NCBI RefSeq assembly: GCF_030252345.1
Contig: NZ_CP126980.1
Coordinates: 3,921,501-3,985,500, forward strand
DNA: 64,000 nucleotides
Source: Actinoplanes oblitus
GTDB taxonomy: Bacteria; Actinomycetota; Actinomycetes; Mycobacteriales; Micromonosporaceae
Reading direction: 5' to 3'
The notes below the pieces were generated by a model. It had not been told where the DNA came from, ran no database searches, and saw only the letters and a program-made list of their open reading frames with translations. Positions 36,301-44,116 of this stretch are shown piece after piece. The stretch's first letter is position 1; every line of letters begins with the position of its first letter. The translations under genes were made by a program, and so were the position numbers.

Positions 36301-36631
36301 GAGGCTCTTCGATGATTCTCGAATGCGGGCGAACGGCCGGACCGCTTGTCCGTCAACCCTTACCCGACCCGAGGGGAAGCAATGCGACGAATATCCATTT
36401 CGTTCGTCGCGGCAAGGGGCCAATCTGTACGCATCGAGCGACTATCGCACATTCGCGGGCTGTCAGATGGGTAGCAAACGCGTGACCGGCAGTGCGGGGT
36501 TCAGCCGCTGCTTCGTGTCGTCCACGCAGAACAAGACCGCCGGGGATGCCCTCAACCGGTTCTACAGCAGCTGGAACGACGGCGGCTATCGAATCATCGA
36601 CGGCGAGTCGTTCGAGGTCGCAACGCAATAA
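33395..36631 (+). CDS. Large secreted protein with DNRLRE domain and C-terminal NucA/NucB nuclease
   Basis: A 1078-aa protein. An N-terminal signal peptide ends near AVYAA (about 41). Residues 60-290 resemble the N-terminal region of secreted actinobacterial RHS/DNRLRE proteins, and about 310-465 form a DNRLRE beta-sandwich (AYWNSSQEAQIGTLNGG, TATLQLTETYSG). A fibronectin-like or linker region (about 470-720) follows. The last 82 residues are a NucA/NucB DNase domain: CDEYPFRSSRQGA at 997, AGDALNRFYSSW and DGESFEV. This is a polymorphic-toxin layout with a variable C-terminal nuclease. TTG 33395 has GGGGAGG 7 nt upstream. The adjacent DUF6461 gene is its likely immunity gene. RHS repeats are absent. 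Confidence 0.82.
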   Translation: MQIGSGRGVGAKAKRAMALITSTMMAVTAIAVAPSSAVYAAPKFSCPREVRDEESAVRAAVSCGSDVLISGLTTETDSVTATSDGSIRWNHNFRPVRVRKGADWIPVDTTLMETADGRIAPVAASADVSFSAGGDAPMVTIEEGAKEFALDSPLSPLPAPVLAGDTATYPDVLPGVDLQLKADVDGFSQLLVVRNASAARNPRLKELTFHGAGKGLRLASDNDGNLRTTDDRGAVVMTGGGPTMWDAAQNAVLTGRPQHGNGQMKRMRSGVTGDAITLTPDQGMLGSADTLFPVYIDPSLTLSRTAWSIVDTNTPTTAYWNSSQEAQIGTLNGGTTKRRSYFSFELAGTAVAGRNVTAATLQLTETYSGSCTARQFSLYSTGPVSSATTWNNQPALGALQSSATVAKGFSTSCPGGPVAMDATAAVRAAATAGGTATLGLRAASETDNTYFKRFSNNPTLTITYSPAYAVADSLTTDGKACVTGSSRPVVSTNAPTLATTFTSSAIPNANTSFEYQTLDGVTVGSQDVPGAAAGSTVTFVIPQNQLALGGTYRWRVRATDDPTSTAGWYGWCEFTVHASFTATFGQDDGTEAWAASPDAAPNGDQQQVTSIPGEVAVTSDGDNPPVTGVAADEDAETGVDTFTVADSGTPYTVAANPADPPAPGSVDASNAVSSDNSADYCASATGVAACRRPATADEIAAATAEADASASGQVSTSAYATTSTTDPTVLGAVVNSPDYTSTDGQVSAYSSVPTVKRPRSLCYGQPGVWYYTRFEGCLRVLSITIVFDPKGARSGTLAAWETRYVRLNKQRGTWDYHTYLSVSSIIGNVRGIGVTNGGVQCTSKLSPSGRAQRCSTNWTGTGGRLDRQGKIVQFDASVTAVGLDQNEVHQLYAVQFYSFYVVGGLVNPPRTSVQSMYVRCDQAMKGTAQEGCVVGEYLPKITYLTNGTAAQVAKHIKNSQVSKLPSILTRLFDDSRMRANGRTACPSTLTRPEGKQCDEYPFRSSRQGANLYASSDYRTFAGCQMGSKRVTGSAGFSRCFVSSTQNKTAGDALNRFYSSWNDGGYRIIDGESFEVATQ

Positions 36632-36637
36632 ACCTCC

Positions 36638-36684
36638 CGGGGATGGGCAGAGCGCGGGCTGCAAACGTGCTTCGCCCATCCCCG
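36638..36684 (+). terminator. Stem-loop after the nuclease gene
   Basis: CGGGGATGGGC and its exact complement GCCCATCCCCG are separated by 25 nt, beginning 6 bp after the stop. It would lower read-through into the DUF6461 gene, so that gene may also have its own promoter. Confidence 0.7.
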
Positions 36685-36772
36685 AGCGGTGTGCTGAATC
36701 GGTGACCGAGCATCGGCGCTGCACGTCGCAGAAACAGCCGTGACCCAGCTCACCGGATGGCACCATGAAGAC

Positions 36773-37369
36773 ATGACGGCGCAACCGGACGACTATGCGT
36801 GGTTCCCCGCCGCAACGGGTGAACTCGCGAACGCCTACTGCATCACCCTCATCAGGGCTGTCGCGCCGGACGCGGTGCTGACACGCCTGCGGGGAAAAGA
36901 TTTCCGAACGGTGCACGGGAGCGATGAACTGGTCCAGATGGTCGGCGACCGAGACGCTGGTGACCATGCGCTGGTCGGGGTCACGGAGGTCCGCGGTTGG
37001 TCATTGATGGTGGAGCCGAATGGTTTCATCGGCGTCAGCTCCCGGTACAGCAAGCCGCTATCGGCCAACACATTGTTGGTGGCGCACTATCTCGACGTGA
37101 ACCTGCGAGACGAATTCGTGGTGGCCGAGGACGGCGTGATAACCGCTTCTCTGGAGCCGTCGGCGCCCGACGTCAGGCGCGGGCCGAAGGCGGACGAGAT
37201 CGCCGAGACGATGGCTGCGGTCGGATACGACCTCACCGGCGCCAGCGAACCGGGTGATCGTTTTGAACTGCTAGCCTTCGCGCTGGCCGAGGAGCTGACC
37301 GGCGTACGTCTGCGGGAACGTGATGTCGTGGCCGCCGATTACCTATGCGGTTACGTGAAGAAGCCATAG
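36773..37369 (+). CDS. DUF6461 protein, putative immunity protein
   Basis: A 198-aa cytoplasmic protein starting QPDDYAWFPAATGELANAYCITLIR, with VTEVRGWSLMVEPNGFIG in the middle: the DUF6461 pattern, a SUKH/immunity-like actinobacterial family often found beside secreted toxins. It sits 140 bp after the NucA/NucB protein on the same strand, so it most likely protects the producer. ATG 36773 is used; GTG 36740 is possible. Its stop codon lies in the left copy of a 47-bp direct repeat. Confidence 0.75.
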   Translation: MTAQPDDYAWFPAATGELANAYCITLIRAVAPDAVLTRLRGKDFRTVHGSDELVQMVGDRDAGDHALVGVTEVRGWSLMVEPNGFIGVSSRYSKPLSANTLLVAHYLDVNLRDEFVVAEDGVITASLEPSAPDVRRGPKADEIAETMAAVGYDLTGASEPGDRFELLAFALAEELTGVRLRERDVVAADYLCGYVKKP

Positions 37370-37414
37370 CCGCCGGTCCGGCCGGAATGCGCGTTGATGT
37401 CGGTAACTACGCTG
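37368..37414. repeat. Left copy of a 47-bp direct repeat (putative attL)
   Basis: 46 of 47 bases match 44065-44111. The copy begins at the last bases of the DUF6461 stop codon and contains GATGTCGGTAACTACGCT. In the right copy this sequence is the promoter of a HAD gene. Here no gene follows. Confidence 0.85.
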
Positions 37415-37700
37415 CCTTTCAGACCGCGTAACCCCGCTCATCAAGGAGAAGCTCACCAAGTAGTGGTTTCCGGCATAGCCGGGAAGAAAGCGGTCTGCAC
37501 GGTCCGGCCCCTAGCAACCAGCTCCGCCTCGGCGCGGACCAGCTCCGCCGTCGACACGGTCTACGTCTGGGCGCTCTTCTCCCGCTCGGCCTCGCCTGTC
37601 GACGGGAAGTCAGCCAACACTGTCCGGCGAGGGCCCCATGCCGAGTAAGGCCGACGTACTCGTAGGCGGGTTGTGCAGATTGGACATCCCGCCTCATATG
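37415..37700. other. Left end of the putative island, no gene seen
   Basis: 286 bp with short frames but no RBS or recognisable product. Base composition becomes noticeably poorer in GC after about 37690. Confidence 0.5.
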
Positions 37701-37991
37701 CTAGAAGGCGGACCTAGCGGCATCGGCAAGTCCGCTGACGAATGAGCGGAAAGAGTCTCTCGAACACCCTACATATTCTTCGAAAGCTTCATCTGAAGGT
37801 ATTAACGTGTCCGCCCAGCCTAGGGCTGAAATTATAACGACTATATCGTCGCGAGTCAGCTCGACTTGGAACTTTTCACCATCGCGTTCGATTAGCATCG
37901 GCAGCCCAACTCCAGTATCCTGACCCAGAAGCGCTAGGGATGCGGGCCTATAATATCGTTCCGATAATGTCCTCGAAGCGAATCGCCACAT
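37701..37991 (-). CDS. Small hypothetical protein in low-GC DNA
   Basis: A 96-aa frame (or 65 aa from ATG 37898: MLIERDGEKFQVELTRDDI, then VVIISALGWADTLIPSDEAF). The region is visibly lower in GC than its neighbours and uses A/T-ending codons (ATA, AAT, TAT), which suggests recent transfer. The protein is acidic and compact, like small immunity or anti-restriction proteins, but no family is recognised. It lies between the left repeat and the integrase remnant. Confidence 0.55.
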   Translation of the reverse strand: MWRFASRTLSERYYRPASLALLGQDTGVGLPMLIERDGEKFQVELTRDDIVVIISALGWADTLIPSDEAFEEYVGCSRDSFRSFVSGLADAARSAF

Positions 37992-38025
37992 GCGCTCGAC
38001 TCGGCACGGTCGTACGTTGGTCCGG

Positions 38026-38490
38026 CTACGTTCCGGAGGCCATGAAGGCGGCCAGGATGTAGTTCGGGTGTCGGTCGAGGTTCTTACGAGCCCGGTCGTA
38101 GCGGATGGTGGTGCGCGGGTCGGCGTGGCGGGCGGCGATCTGGACGTCGCGGAGGCTGACGCCGGCGTCGAGCATGGTGGTCACGAAGGTGCGCCGCAGC
38201 ATGTGCGGGTGCATCTTCGGGATCCGCAGGTCCGGCGGTTTCGGCCAGGTGCCGGAGCCGCCGGGCCGCCGGGTGCCGGTCGATCCGGCCGTCGCGCGAG
38301 TTCCGCAGGATGGGCCCGTCGTCACGCTCGTCAACGGCGCGGTCGATTGCTCGGGCCACTGCTGGAGGCAGTGGGACGAGAACGACCTTGCCGCCTTTGC
38401 CGCACCTTGAGGACGCGGTGTCCGTGTTCTTCGCTGAGGTCGGCGATGTTGGCGCCGCAGGCTTCGAAGGTCGGCAGGGGTCGCTGATCT
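38026..38490 (-). pseudogene. Tyrosine recombinase (integrase) remnant
   Basis: The C-terminal catalytic half of a phage-type integrase is spread over three frames on the minus strand: FEACGANIADLSEEHGHRVLK, then GKGGKVVLVPLPPAVARAID, then RIPKMHPHMLRRTFVTTML, DAGVSLRDVQIAARHADPRT, TIRYDRARKNLD. The H-x-x-R box (HMLRR), the second His (ARHAD) and the Tyr (TIRY) are all kept, but at least two frameshifts break it and the N-terminal DNA-binding part is not found. It lies about 600 bp inside the left direct repeat, the usual place for the integrase of an island. Confidence 0.82.
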
Positions 38491-38847
38491 GCGTGACAGC
38501 ATCGCGAGACTCTCCGGCGACGAGGTACTCCTGCTGCAAATCGGCTAATCCAGCCGACGTGTGTGGAACGCGGCAAGCCACTCGTACCTGAGCTTGATCA
38601 CATATCCAGTCTCCGGCACGAGCGGGCGTCCGTCGGCCCTCGGCGTCCATGACGCCGTGCAATGAGCGGATCGCGGATCGCGGCACGCGAGTGCGCTGGC
38701 CGACCGCCTGACCCTGCTCGGAGCATTCCCACGTGCTTGGTGCGCTTGATTCATCTCGACGACATTTTTTGTCGGGGGGTGTGCCTAAGGTGCTCCGCAA
38801 GATCACCGGCTCGTGCCGGATGTGGATGAATCTGGCTGGGGGCAGAA
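38491..38847. other. Region upstream of the integrase remnant
   Basis: Probably decayed integrase 5' sequence on the minus strand (fragments in several frames) and the promoter region of the next gene. AAGATCACC near 38800 and GGGGG before ATG 38848 are the only signals. Confidence 0.4.
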
Positions 38848-39918
38848 ATGCGCTGGTGGAAGAGGAAGCCCGAAGACCGGGCACAGTGGGTGCTCGATCC
38901 GCTGGTGGCCGTGGGCCCATTGCGGTTCGGGATGACTTCTGGCCAGGTCGAGGCGGTCCTCGGTGAGGGTCTGCTGGGGTCGTATCAGGGTGCGAAAGGC
39001 GAGGAGGACTTGCAGCGGTACAGCGACGTGGGCGTGACCGCAATCTATCAACGCGGGCACTTGGTAGCGGTGGCGATCGATGCGATGGACGGGCCCCTGA
39101 TCCGGTTGCGGGACGTCGAGCTGATCGCCAGGACGCCGTCCGGTGTGCGCGCTGACATCCACCGCCTTGCATCTGAGGATAATGTCGCGGTCCGGGTGAA
39201 CTGGAGCGGCGATCCCGAGGTGGCGGCATGGGGGCTTTCCATGGGAGCCCGGCCGGGGAGGGGCCTGTCGGCCGCCGGGTTCTCCGAGCGCAAGGACACG
39301 ATGATCACGGATGCCCTGCTGGTCTGCGCAGAATTGGCGGAGGCACCGTATCTGTCGGAGCCGGTCATCCAGTGGTGCGATGTCCGAGAGTTGGAGTCGA
39401 ACCCTGGGGCGTGGCCGGTAAAGCCCGACGCGGATCGTCCACGGTGGGACTGGACGCCGTTGGAGGGTGTCGGGCCGCTCCAGTTCGGGATGAACCCCTT
39501 GCAGGTAGCGGATGCTCTGGGCGGCGAAGCGCCGGCGGCACGACACGGACACTTCCCCTGGCCCTTTCTCAACAAGCCCGGACTGTGGTCTGTCAACGCG
39601 GAACGATTCGACGAGGCCGGGGTGACCGCGCACTACTGGGGCGAGCACGGGATTCCTCGCCTCACGGCGGTGACCGTGCACGGGCGAACCGGTCCACAAG
39701 TCAGCTACGCGGGCACCGAGTTGATCGGCAAGAAAGTTTCTGTCATCGACGATGTGCTATGCCAGCGCGCGGAGCGCGACGAGATAGGTCTGCTCGCCGG
39801 TTGCAACGGAGACCTTGGACCGGATGGGCTCGGCATGTGGGTACGGGCCACCCGTGCCGGAGATGCCGTGATCAGCGAAGCCCGGTTCTGCGCGGAGGGT
39901 TGGGAAGACCACGGCTGA
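38848..39918 (+). CDS. Hypothetical protein with two internal repeats
   Basis: A 356-aa cytoplasmic protein built from two related halves: each begins W(V/T)L-x-PL-x-x-VGPL(R/Q)FGM-x-x-x-QV-x-x-x-LG (about 16-40 and 203-227), followed by a short strand pattern with (D/E)xGVTAxY. The V-G-P-L-R-F-G-M motif is seen in secreted and immunity-like actinobacterial proteins. The function is unknown. It lies within the putative island, which suggests cargo. Confidence 0.65.
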   Translation: MRWWKRKPEDRAQWVLDPLVAVGPLRFGMTSGQVEAVLGEGLLGSYQGAKGEEDLQRYSDVGVTAIYQRGHLVAVAIDAMDGPLIRLRDVELIARTPSGVRADIHRLASEDNVAVRVNWSGDPEVAAWGLSMGARPGRGLSAAGFSERKDTMITDALLVCAELAEAPYLSEPVIQWCDVRELESNPGAWPVKPDADRPRWDWTPLEGVGPLQFGMNPLQVADALGGEAPAARHGHFPWPFLNKPGLWSVNAERFDEAGVTAHYWGEHGIPRLTAVTVHGRTGPQVSYAGTELIGKKVSVIDDVLCQRAERDEIGLLAGCNGDLGPDGLGMWVRATRAGDAVISEARFCAEGWEDHG

Positions 39919-40595
39919 CGCGGGCCAAAGCCCTCGGCAAACCAGATCAACGAGTACCTGGCCAGTCCGGCAACATGGCCGAAGCACAACAACTCGGCAC
40001 TCAAGTGAACGCTTGTCCGCGGTTGGCCGGGCGGATGCGGCTCCGCACTTTCTACCGAGCCGGAGCCGCCGCCCCGGCCTCCCGACACCGCACGCTCCAC
40101 CACCACGCGCGGGTGTTCCGCTTGATGCGGCAGGCTGCTTCGACCCCGATGGTCCGGTCCTTCCGGAATGCGAGACGCCTACCCTGTTCACGGGGGCGGG
40201 CAGTGGTGCATCTTCGTGTGGTTCTCTCCCACGGTGACTGCTGCTCGGCACCTTATTGGTCTACGGCCACCGGCCCGTAGCGGCAGGTCCGAATGTGAAG
40301 GCGAGCCGCCGTTCAGGCTGTTGCGTCAGCGCAGGGCGCGGTGCGCGACCTGGAGTGCGATCGCTCCGGCAACGGTCGGCGGCAATTCAGGATGACTGGT
40401 AGTCCCCGAACCGAGACCTCATGGGCTGGTACGCATCAGCCCACGTAAGGACGCCCTCCTATCACTGCCTCGGCAGTCGCCGCGGATCAGCGCGACGTGA
40501 CCTCACCCGCCTCTCTACGTAAGGGCGATTATCCCGCAGACTGAAATGCGGCAAATGAGACCCATGCCGGCTGTCAGCGACTTACGCTGACCGCG
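39919..40595. other. Gene-poor stretch within the putative island
   Basis: 677 bp. Open frames exist on both strands but lack RBS, start context and recognisable domains. TACGCT at 40583-40588 is the -10 element of the next gene. It probably contains decayed coding DNA. Confidence 0.5.
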
Positions 40596-40979
40596 ATGGT
40601 CACTTCGCCGGGCGTCGGTCACTCGAAGCGCCGACCAACGCCACCGACACGTATGCCGCTTGCCGTTTCCACCGGCGTGGTTGCCGTGTTTTTGCTGCTG
40701 GGCTGCGTGCGGGGCATCTACTTCCTGACTGAATTCGAGGCCAACTGCAGCAATGAACCTGACGCGGACAAACCCTGCCTGAAGACCACCAACCCAGCCT
40801 TCAGTACGCACCCGCTCGTCGTCGGCGTCATCACCGCCGTTTTATGGCTCCTGCTGTTGAGCGTCCCCGCACGGTTCGTCACGGCTCGTCGGATGATCGC
40901 TCTGTTGGTCGTCCTTGGGCCCGTCATCTCTGTGCTGGAGGCATGCGACACGGCGAGCGGATACGGTTTCGTACCGTGA
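40596..40979 (+). CDS. Small membrane protein
   Basis: A 127-aa protein with three hydrophobic segments (about 22-45, 71-90 and 96-114), with an external loop containing two Cys (ANCSNEPDADKPCLKT). No family is recognised. ATG 40596 is 7 nt after TACGCT, so it is leaderless. It may be a small effector or immunity membrane protein of the island, but that is only a guess. Confidence 0.6.
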   Translation: MVTSPGVGHSKRRPTPPTRMPLAVSTGVVAVFLLLGCVRGIYFLTEFEANCSNEPDADKPCLKTTNPAFSTHPLVVGVITAVLWLLLLSVPARFVTARRMIALLVVLGPVISVLEACDTASGYGFVP

Positions 40980-41059
40980 TGCGTCCGACTCTCGGCATGA
41001 CGATGAGCCGCCAGGCCGGCGCGGAGCGATGTGAGCGGATGGAGGGATGAGGCGGCGCT

Positions 41060-42442
41060 GTGGCAGGCAACAAGGGCGAGCCGCGGGTCTCCGCGGAACA
41101 GGTGGGACGCGAAATCCTGAGCCTGCTGGGCGCAGTCGAAGAAGCGGGACCTGAGAAGTGGGACCTTCTCCTCGGCGCGGTGAACAGACTCACCGACTTG
41201 CATGACGTGGCGGAGGGCGGCGAACTGCCGGAGGCGGTGGACGGCCGGAACTTCAAGCAGACGCTGGCCCGGGAATGGGACCGGCTGCGCCCGCAGGTCA
41301 GGGACACGGTCGAGGCCCGTCTCGACGAATTCGATCTTACGGCCGACCACAACATGTACCAGTCGCTGCAAGCCAGGTCCGCGGTGCAGTTCCTCAAGGA
41401 CGACTTCGCCGGGACGGTGGCGGACGGGCTGGTCGACGACGAGTGGCTGGCCAGCGCCGATGACGAGTTACGGGAGAGGGTGCGGTACTTCTGGCCGGAG
41501 TACGAGCCACCGGTGCCGCCGTCGAACCTTCCGCTGTCCCACTGGTGGTGGGACGTCATGTTCCAGGCCGCCATGCCCGACCACGTGTGGCTGTTCCAGT
41601 ACGGCGAGCCCGGGAAGGTGACGCCGGCGTGCTACGTGGCGAACTGGGCGTACCCACGGCCGGAACTCGCCGAGGCGGCCCTGGCGCAGGCGAGGGCCTA
41701 CTTCGCGGGTCTTCCCGTGCATGTCGAGGTGTCGCAAGCGCGGAATTTCGACACGTTCGCGGCCGGCTGGGTGCCGGCGTGGGCCGATTTCCGCAAACGG
41801 TTCGTGCTGAAAGCTGTGCCGCTACCCGCGCGATTCGGTCCGCAGGATTACGGGTTCCCGAGTGGCTGGGACCTGATGATGGCCGAGATCCAACGGTCCT
41901 GCGCAGCGTGTGCCGACGAGCTGCGCGACCTTGCCGCCCATGTCTCCCCACAGGCGAATGCCGTCGTCCAACATCAGGCGCCGCTGCGGCTGCCGCGGTT
42001 GGCGCTCAGCGGCCCGGCGCAGCAGTGGGGTTTCGAGACGTCCCTGTTCCTGGGGCGCTCCCACAGAGGCCCTGGGATCGGCCCGACCCGAGCCCGGGTG
42101 GCAGCGCTGGTCGAACGGCTGACGGTGTCCGGCTGGCTGGTGGGCCCGGTGCGGATGGACCCCGAACTCAGTGTCTCCGGGCGAACGGTCACCGCGACGC
42201 GTGACCTGCACACGCTGGTGGCTTTCGCCGAGCCCAACGCGATGCACGTTCACATCGATTCGCCCGGCTATCGCGCCGATGGCCCCGGCTGGATAGTCGA
42301 GGAGAACCGGCACCGTCGCCAACTGTCGTCTCCCTGGCAAGAGCGCTCCTCGATCTTCCCGCGCAGCGCCTTCCCAGAGAAGGGCGACGAGGGCACCGAA
42401 CTGCCGCCTGCCGAGCGGTCAGCGCCCGCTGATCCACGCTGA
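41060..42442 (+). CDS. Hypothetical 460-aa protein
   Basis: A cytoplasmic, Trp-rich protein without a recognised family. The N-terminal 150 residues are helical; the middle has SHWWWDVMFQAAMPDHVWLFQ; the C-terminal part has alternating beta strands and VAFAEPNAMHVHIDSPGY. The GTG at 41060 follows GGAGGGATGAGG at a longer-than-normal distance. It is about 80 bp after the small membrane protein and may form a unit with it. Confidence 0.6.
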   Translation: MAGNKGEPRVSAEQVGREILSLLGAVEEAGPEKWDLLLGAVNRLTDLHDVAEGGELPEAVDGRNFKQTLAREWDRLRPQVRDTVEARLDEFDLTADHNMYQSLQARSAVQFLKDDFAGTVADGLVDDEWLASADDELRERVRYFWPEYEPPVPPSNLPLSHWWWDVMFQAAMPDHVWLFQYGEPGKVTPACYVANWAYPRPELAEAALAQARAYFAGLPVHVEVSQARNFDTFAAGWVPAWADFRKRFVLKAVPLPARFGPQDYGFPSGWDLMMAEIQRSCAACADELRDLAAHVSPQANAVVQHQAPLRLPRLALSGPAQQWGFETSLFLGRSHRGPGIGPTRARVAALVERLTVSGWLVGPVRMDPELSVSGRTVTATRDLHTLVAFAEPNAMHVHIDSPGYRADGPGWIVEENRHRRQLSSPWQERSSIFPRSAFPEKGDEGTELPPAERSAPADPR

Positions 42443-42514
42443 CGTGCTGACGGTCCCGCAGGCTGACAAAACCTATTAGATGAGGATCTGGCTTGTCAGT
42501 ACGAGAGTGGGACC

Positions 42515-42721
42515 GTGGAGATCAAGGTCTGGATGGACGACTGGCAGATGCAGTGCTGCGGCGAGCCGTTCGCGGTAGGCGACGAGGTCTCCTGGACACT
42601 ACGAGACCCGGACACCGAATGGCTGGAACTCGTGCTTGGTAGCGAGTTGGCCGGTGACGTCGACAAGGCGGAAGAACACCACGGAGGCATAGGCGAAGTC
42701 GGCTGTGTCAACCGCAGTTGA
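42515..42721 (+). CDS. DUF6578-like protein, C-terminally truncated
   Basis: A 68-aa protein beginning IKVWMDDWQMQCCGEPFAVG, then DEVSWTL, and EEHHGG: the N-terminal signature of DUF6578, a family usually about twice this length. The reading frame ends inside the left half of the operator at 42706-42723. The truncation may come from the rearrangement that placed the next gene here. Small size and missing half make function doubtful. Confidence 0.6.
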   Translation: MEIKVWMDDWQMQCCGEPFAVGDEVSWTLRDPDTEWLELVLGSELAGDVDKAEEHHGGIGEVGCVNRS

Positions 42722-42752
42722 CGAGTGGAGCGCGCGTCAACTACGGTTGACA
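42706..42752 (+). promoter_or_regulatory. Promoter embedded in a double palindrome
   Basis: Two 18-bp arms (42706-42723 and 42735-42752) form an inverted repeat with 17/18 matches. Each arm is also a palindrome: GTCAAC-N4-GTTGAC. The -35 TTGACG (42718-42723) lies in the left arm and the -10 TACGGT (42742-42747) in the right arm, 18 bp apart; ATG follows 6 nt later. Confidence 0.75.
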
Positions 42753-42753
42753 C

Positions 42754-43782
42754 ATGCGGAGATTGTCGGGTTCTGATGGAATGGCGATCCAATACGGTGA
42801 TGAGACACTCGCGATCCGACTGCGAACCCTTCTGGGTAACCGGCACTCGGTGGTCGCGGCCGCCACCATCTCGTCCTCCCAAGGACAGCAGGTGGCGGGA
42901 TTCGGCGCCGATCCCGCGGCAGACTTCGAGATCGGCTCCATCTCCAAAGGCGTGACAGGCTTGCTGTACGCCGACGCCCTCGCCCGCGGTGAGGTCGATC
43001 GGTCGACCGCCCTGGGGGACCTGTTGCCGTTGGGCGACTGCCCTGCCGCCCGGGTGACCCTGACGTCGCTCAGCACTCATCACTCCGGATTGCCGCGCCT
43101 TGCCGCATCGAGCGCGCCATTGCGGCGCACTGCGGCACTATGGTTCCGCGGAGCCAATCCGTACGGTGACAACCTGGACCAGCTGATCGCTCAGGCGCGG
43201 TCGGTCAGGGTGGGCAAACCCCGGGCCCGCTACTCCAACCTGGGATTCGAACTGCTGGGTCACGCCATTGCGGCCGCCGCCGGAGTGAGCTATCGGCAAC
43301 TCGTAGGTGAGCGAGTCACCGATCCTCTCGGTCTGGATGTGTTTTATGCCCCGGCGACTTCAGCAGAGCTGCGATCCAGCGCGCTGACCGGCAGGAGCAG
43401 GTTCGGACGCGCTCGGCAGCCGTGGACCGGTGAGGCCGTGGGTCCCGCCGGCGGGATCCGCGCCTCCATCGGGGCGATGGCTCGCCTGGCCGCAGCGTTA
43501 CTGGACGGTTCGGCTCCGGGCCTCAGCGCCCTGGATCCGGTCAGTCAGTTCGCTGGACGCGCCGTAGGCATCGGTGCCGCCTGGGTCACGCTCGAGCACA
43601 ACGGCCGTACGGTGACCTGGCACAACGGTGGCACCGGAGGATTTCGGTCATGGCTGGGACTGGACCGGGCCGCGGGTGCCGGAGTGGTGATCCTGACCGC
43701 TACGTCGGCCGCCGTCGACCGGCCCGGCTTCACCCTTCTGGCCGAGATCGCCAGTGGGCCGAACCATCGGCCACAGCGCTGA
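42754..43782 (+). CDS. Serine hydrolase (class C beta-lactamase-like)
   Basis: A 342-aa protein of the beta-lactamase/D-Ala-D-Ala carboxypeptidase fold: SxxK is S62-I-S-K65 (EIGSISKGV), Y160-S-N is the second motif, and WHNGGTGGF is the third (HxG type). There is no signal peptide, so it is cytoplasmic, like many esterase-type members. It is transcribed from a promoter embedded in a double palindromic operator, with a leaderless ATG, so expression is tightly controlled by an unseen repressor. Confidence 0.86.
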   Translation: MRRLSGSDGMAIQYGDETLAIRLRTLLGNRHSVVAAATISSSQGQQVAGFGADPAADFEIGSISKGVTGLLYADALARGEVDRSTALGDLLPLGDCPAARVTLTSLSTHHSGLPRLAASSAPLRRTAALWFRGANPYGDNLDQLIAQARSVRVGKPRARYSNLGFELLGHAIAAAAGVSYRQLVGERVTDPLGLDVFYAPATSAELRSSALTGRSRFGRARQPWTGEAVGPAGGIRASIGAMARLAAALLDGSAPGLSALDPVSQFAGRAVGIGAAWVTLEHNGRTVTWHNGGTGGFRSWLGLDRAAGAGVVILTATSAAVDRPGFTLLAEIASGPNHRPQR

Positions 43783-44050
43783 TGGGCGTCACACTTCCGG
43801 GAGCCGGTTGCCGCCATGCCATTGCTGGGTTCGGCCACCGCTTCCACCACAGGCCCTCGGCATCCGCATCTCGGCCAAAAGCGCGCACGCGACCAAGGTG
43901 GCGCGGAGAAGCGACGCGGCCCGAGCCGCTGGACAGCAGCGCTTTGGCTTCGTCGAGGGTCAGGCCGGTCAGGTTCCGCGAGCCCGCCGCCGCCGACCGC
44001 TGGACGTGGCTGGTCATAGCTGCGTTCCTCGTGGCTACGAGCGGATGAGG
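43783..44050. other. Right end of the putative island, no gene supported
   Basis: 268 bp. A minus-strand frame reads TGLTLDEAKALLSSG, which looks like a fragment of a protein, but there is no complete gene. Confidence 0.4.
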
Positions 44051-44074
44051 TCCGGCGGCGATCGAGCCGCCGGA
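44051..44074. terminator. Stem-loop overlapping the right direct repeat
   Basis: TCCGGCGGC, loop GATCGA, GCCGCCGGA: a perfect 9-bp stem. The right arm forms the first bases of the right direct repeat. It insulates the HAD promoter from upstream transcription. Confidence 0.7.
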
Positions 44075-44111
44075 CCGGCCGGAATGCGCGTTGATGTCGG
44101 TAACTACGCTG
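44065..44111. repeat. Right copy of the 47-bp direct repeat (putative attR) with HAD promoter
   Basis: Same sequence as 37368-37414 with one difference (A for T at the ninth to tenth base). It contains TACGCT (44105-44110), the -10 of the HAD gene whose ATG is 6 nt further on. Confidence 0.85.
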
Positions 44112-44116
44112 ACGCG

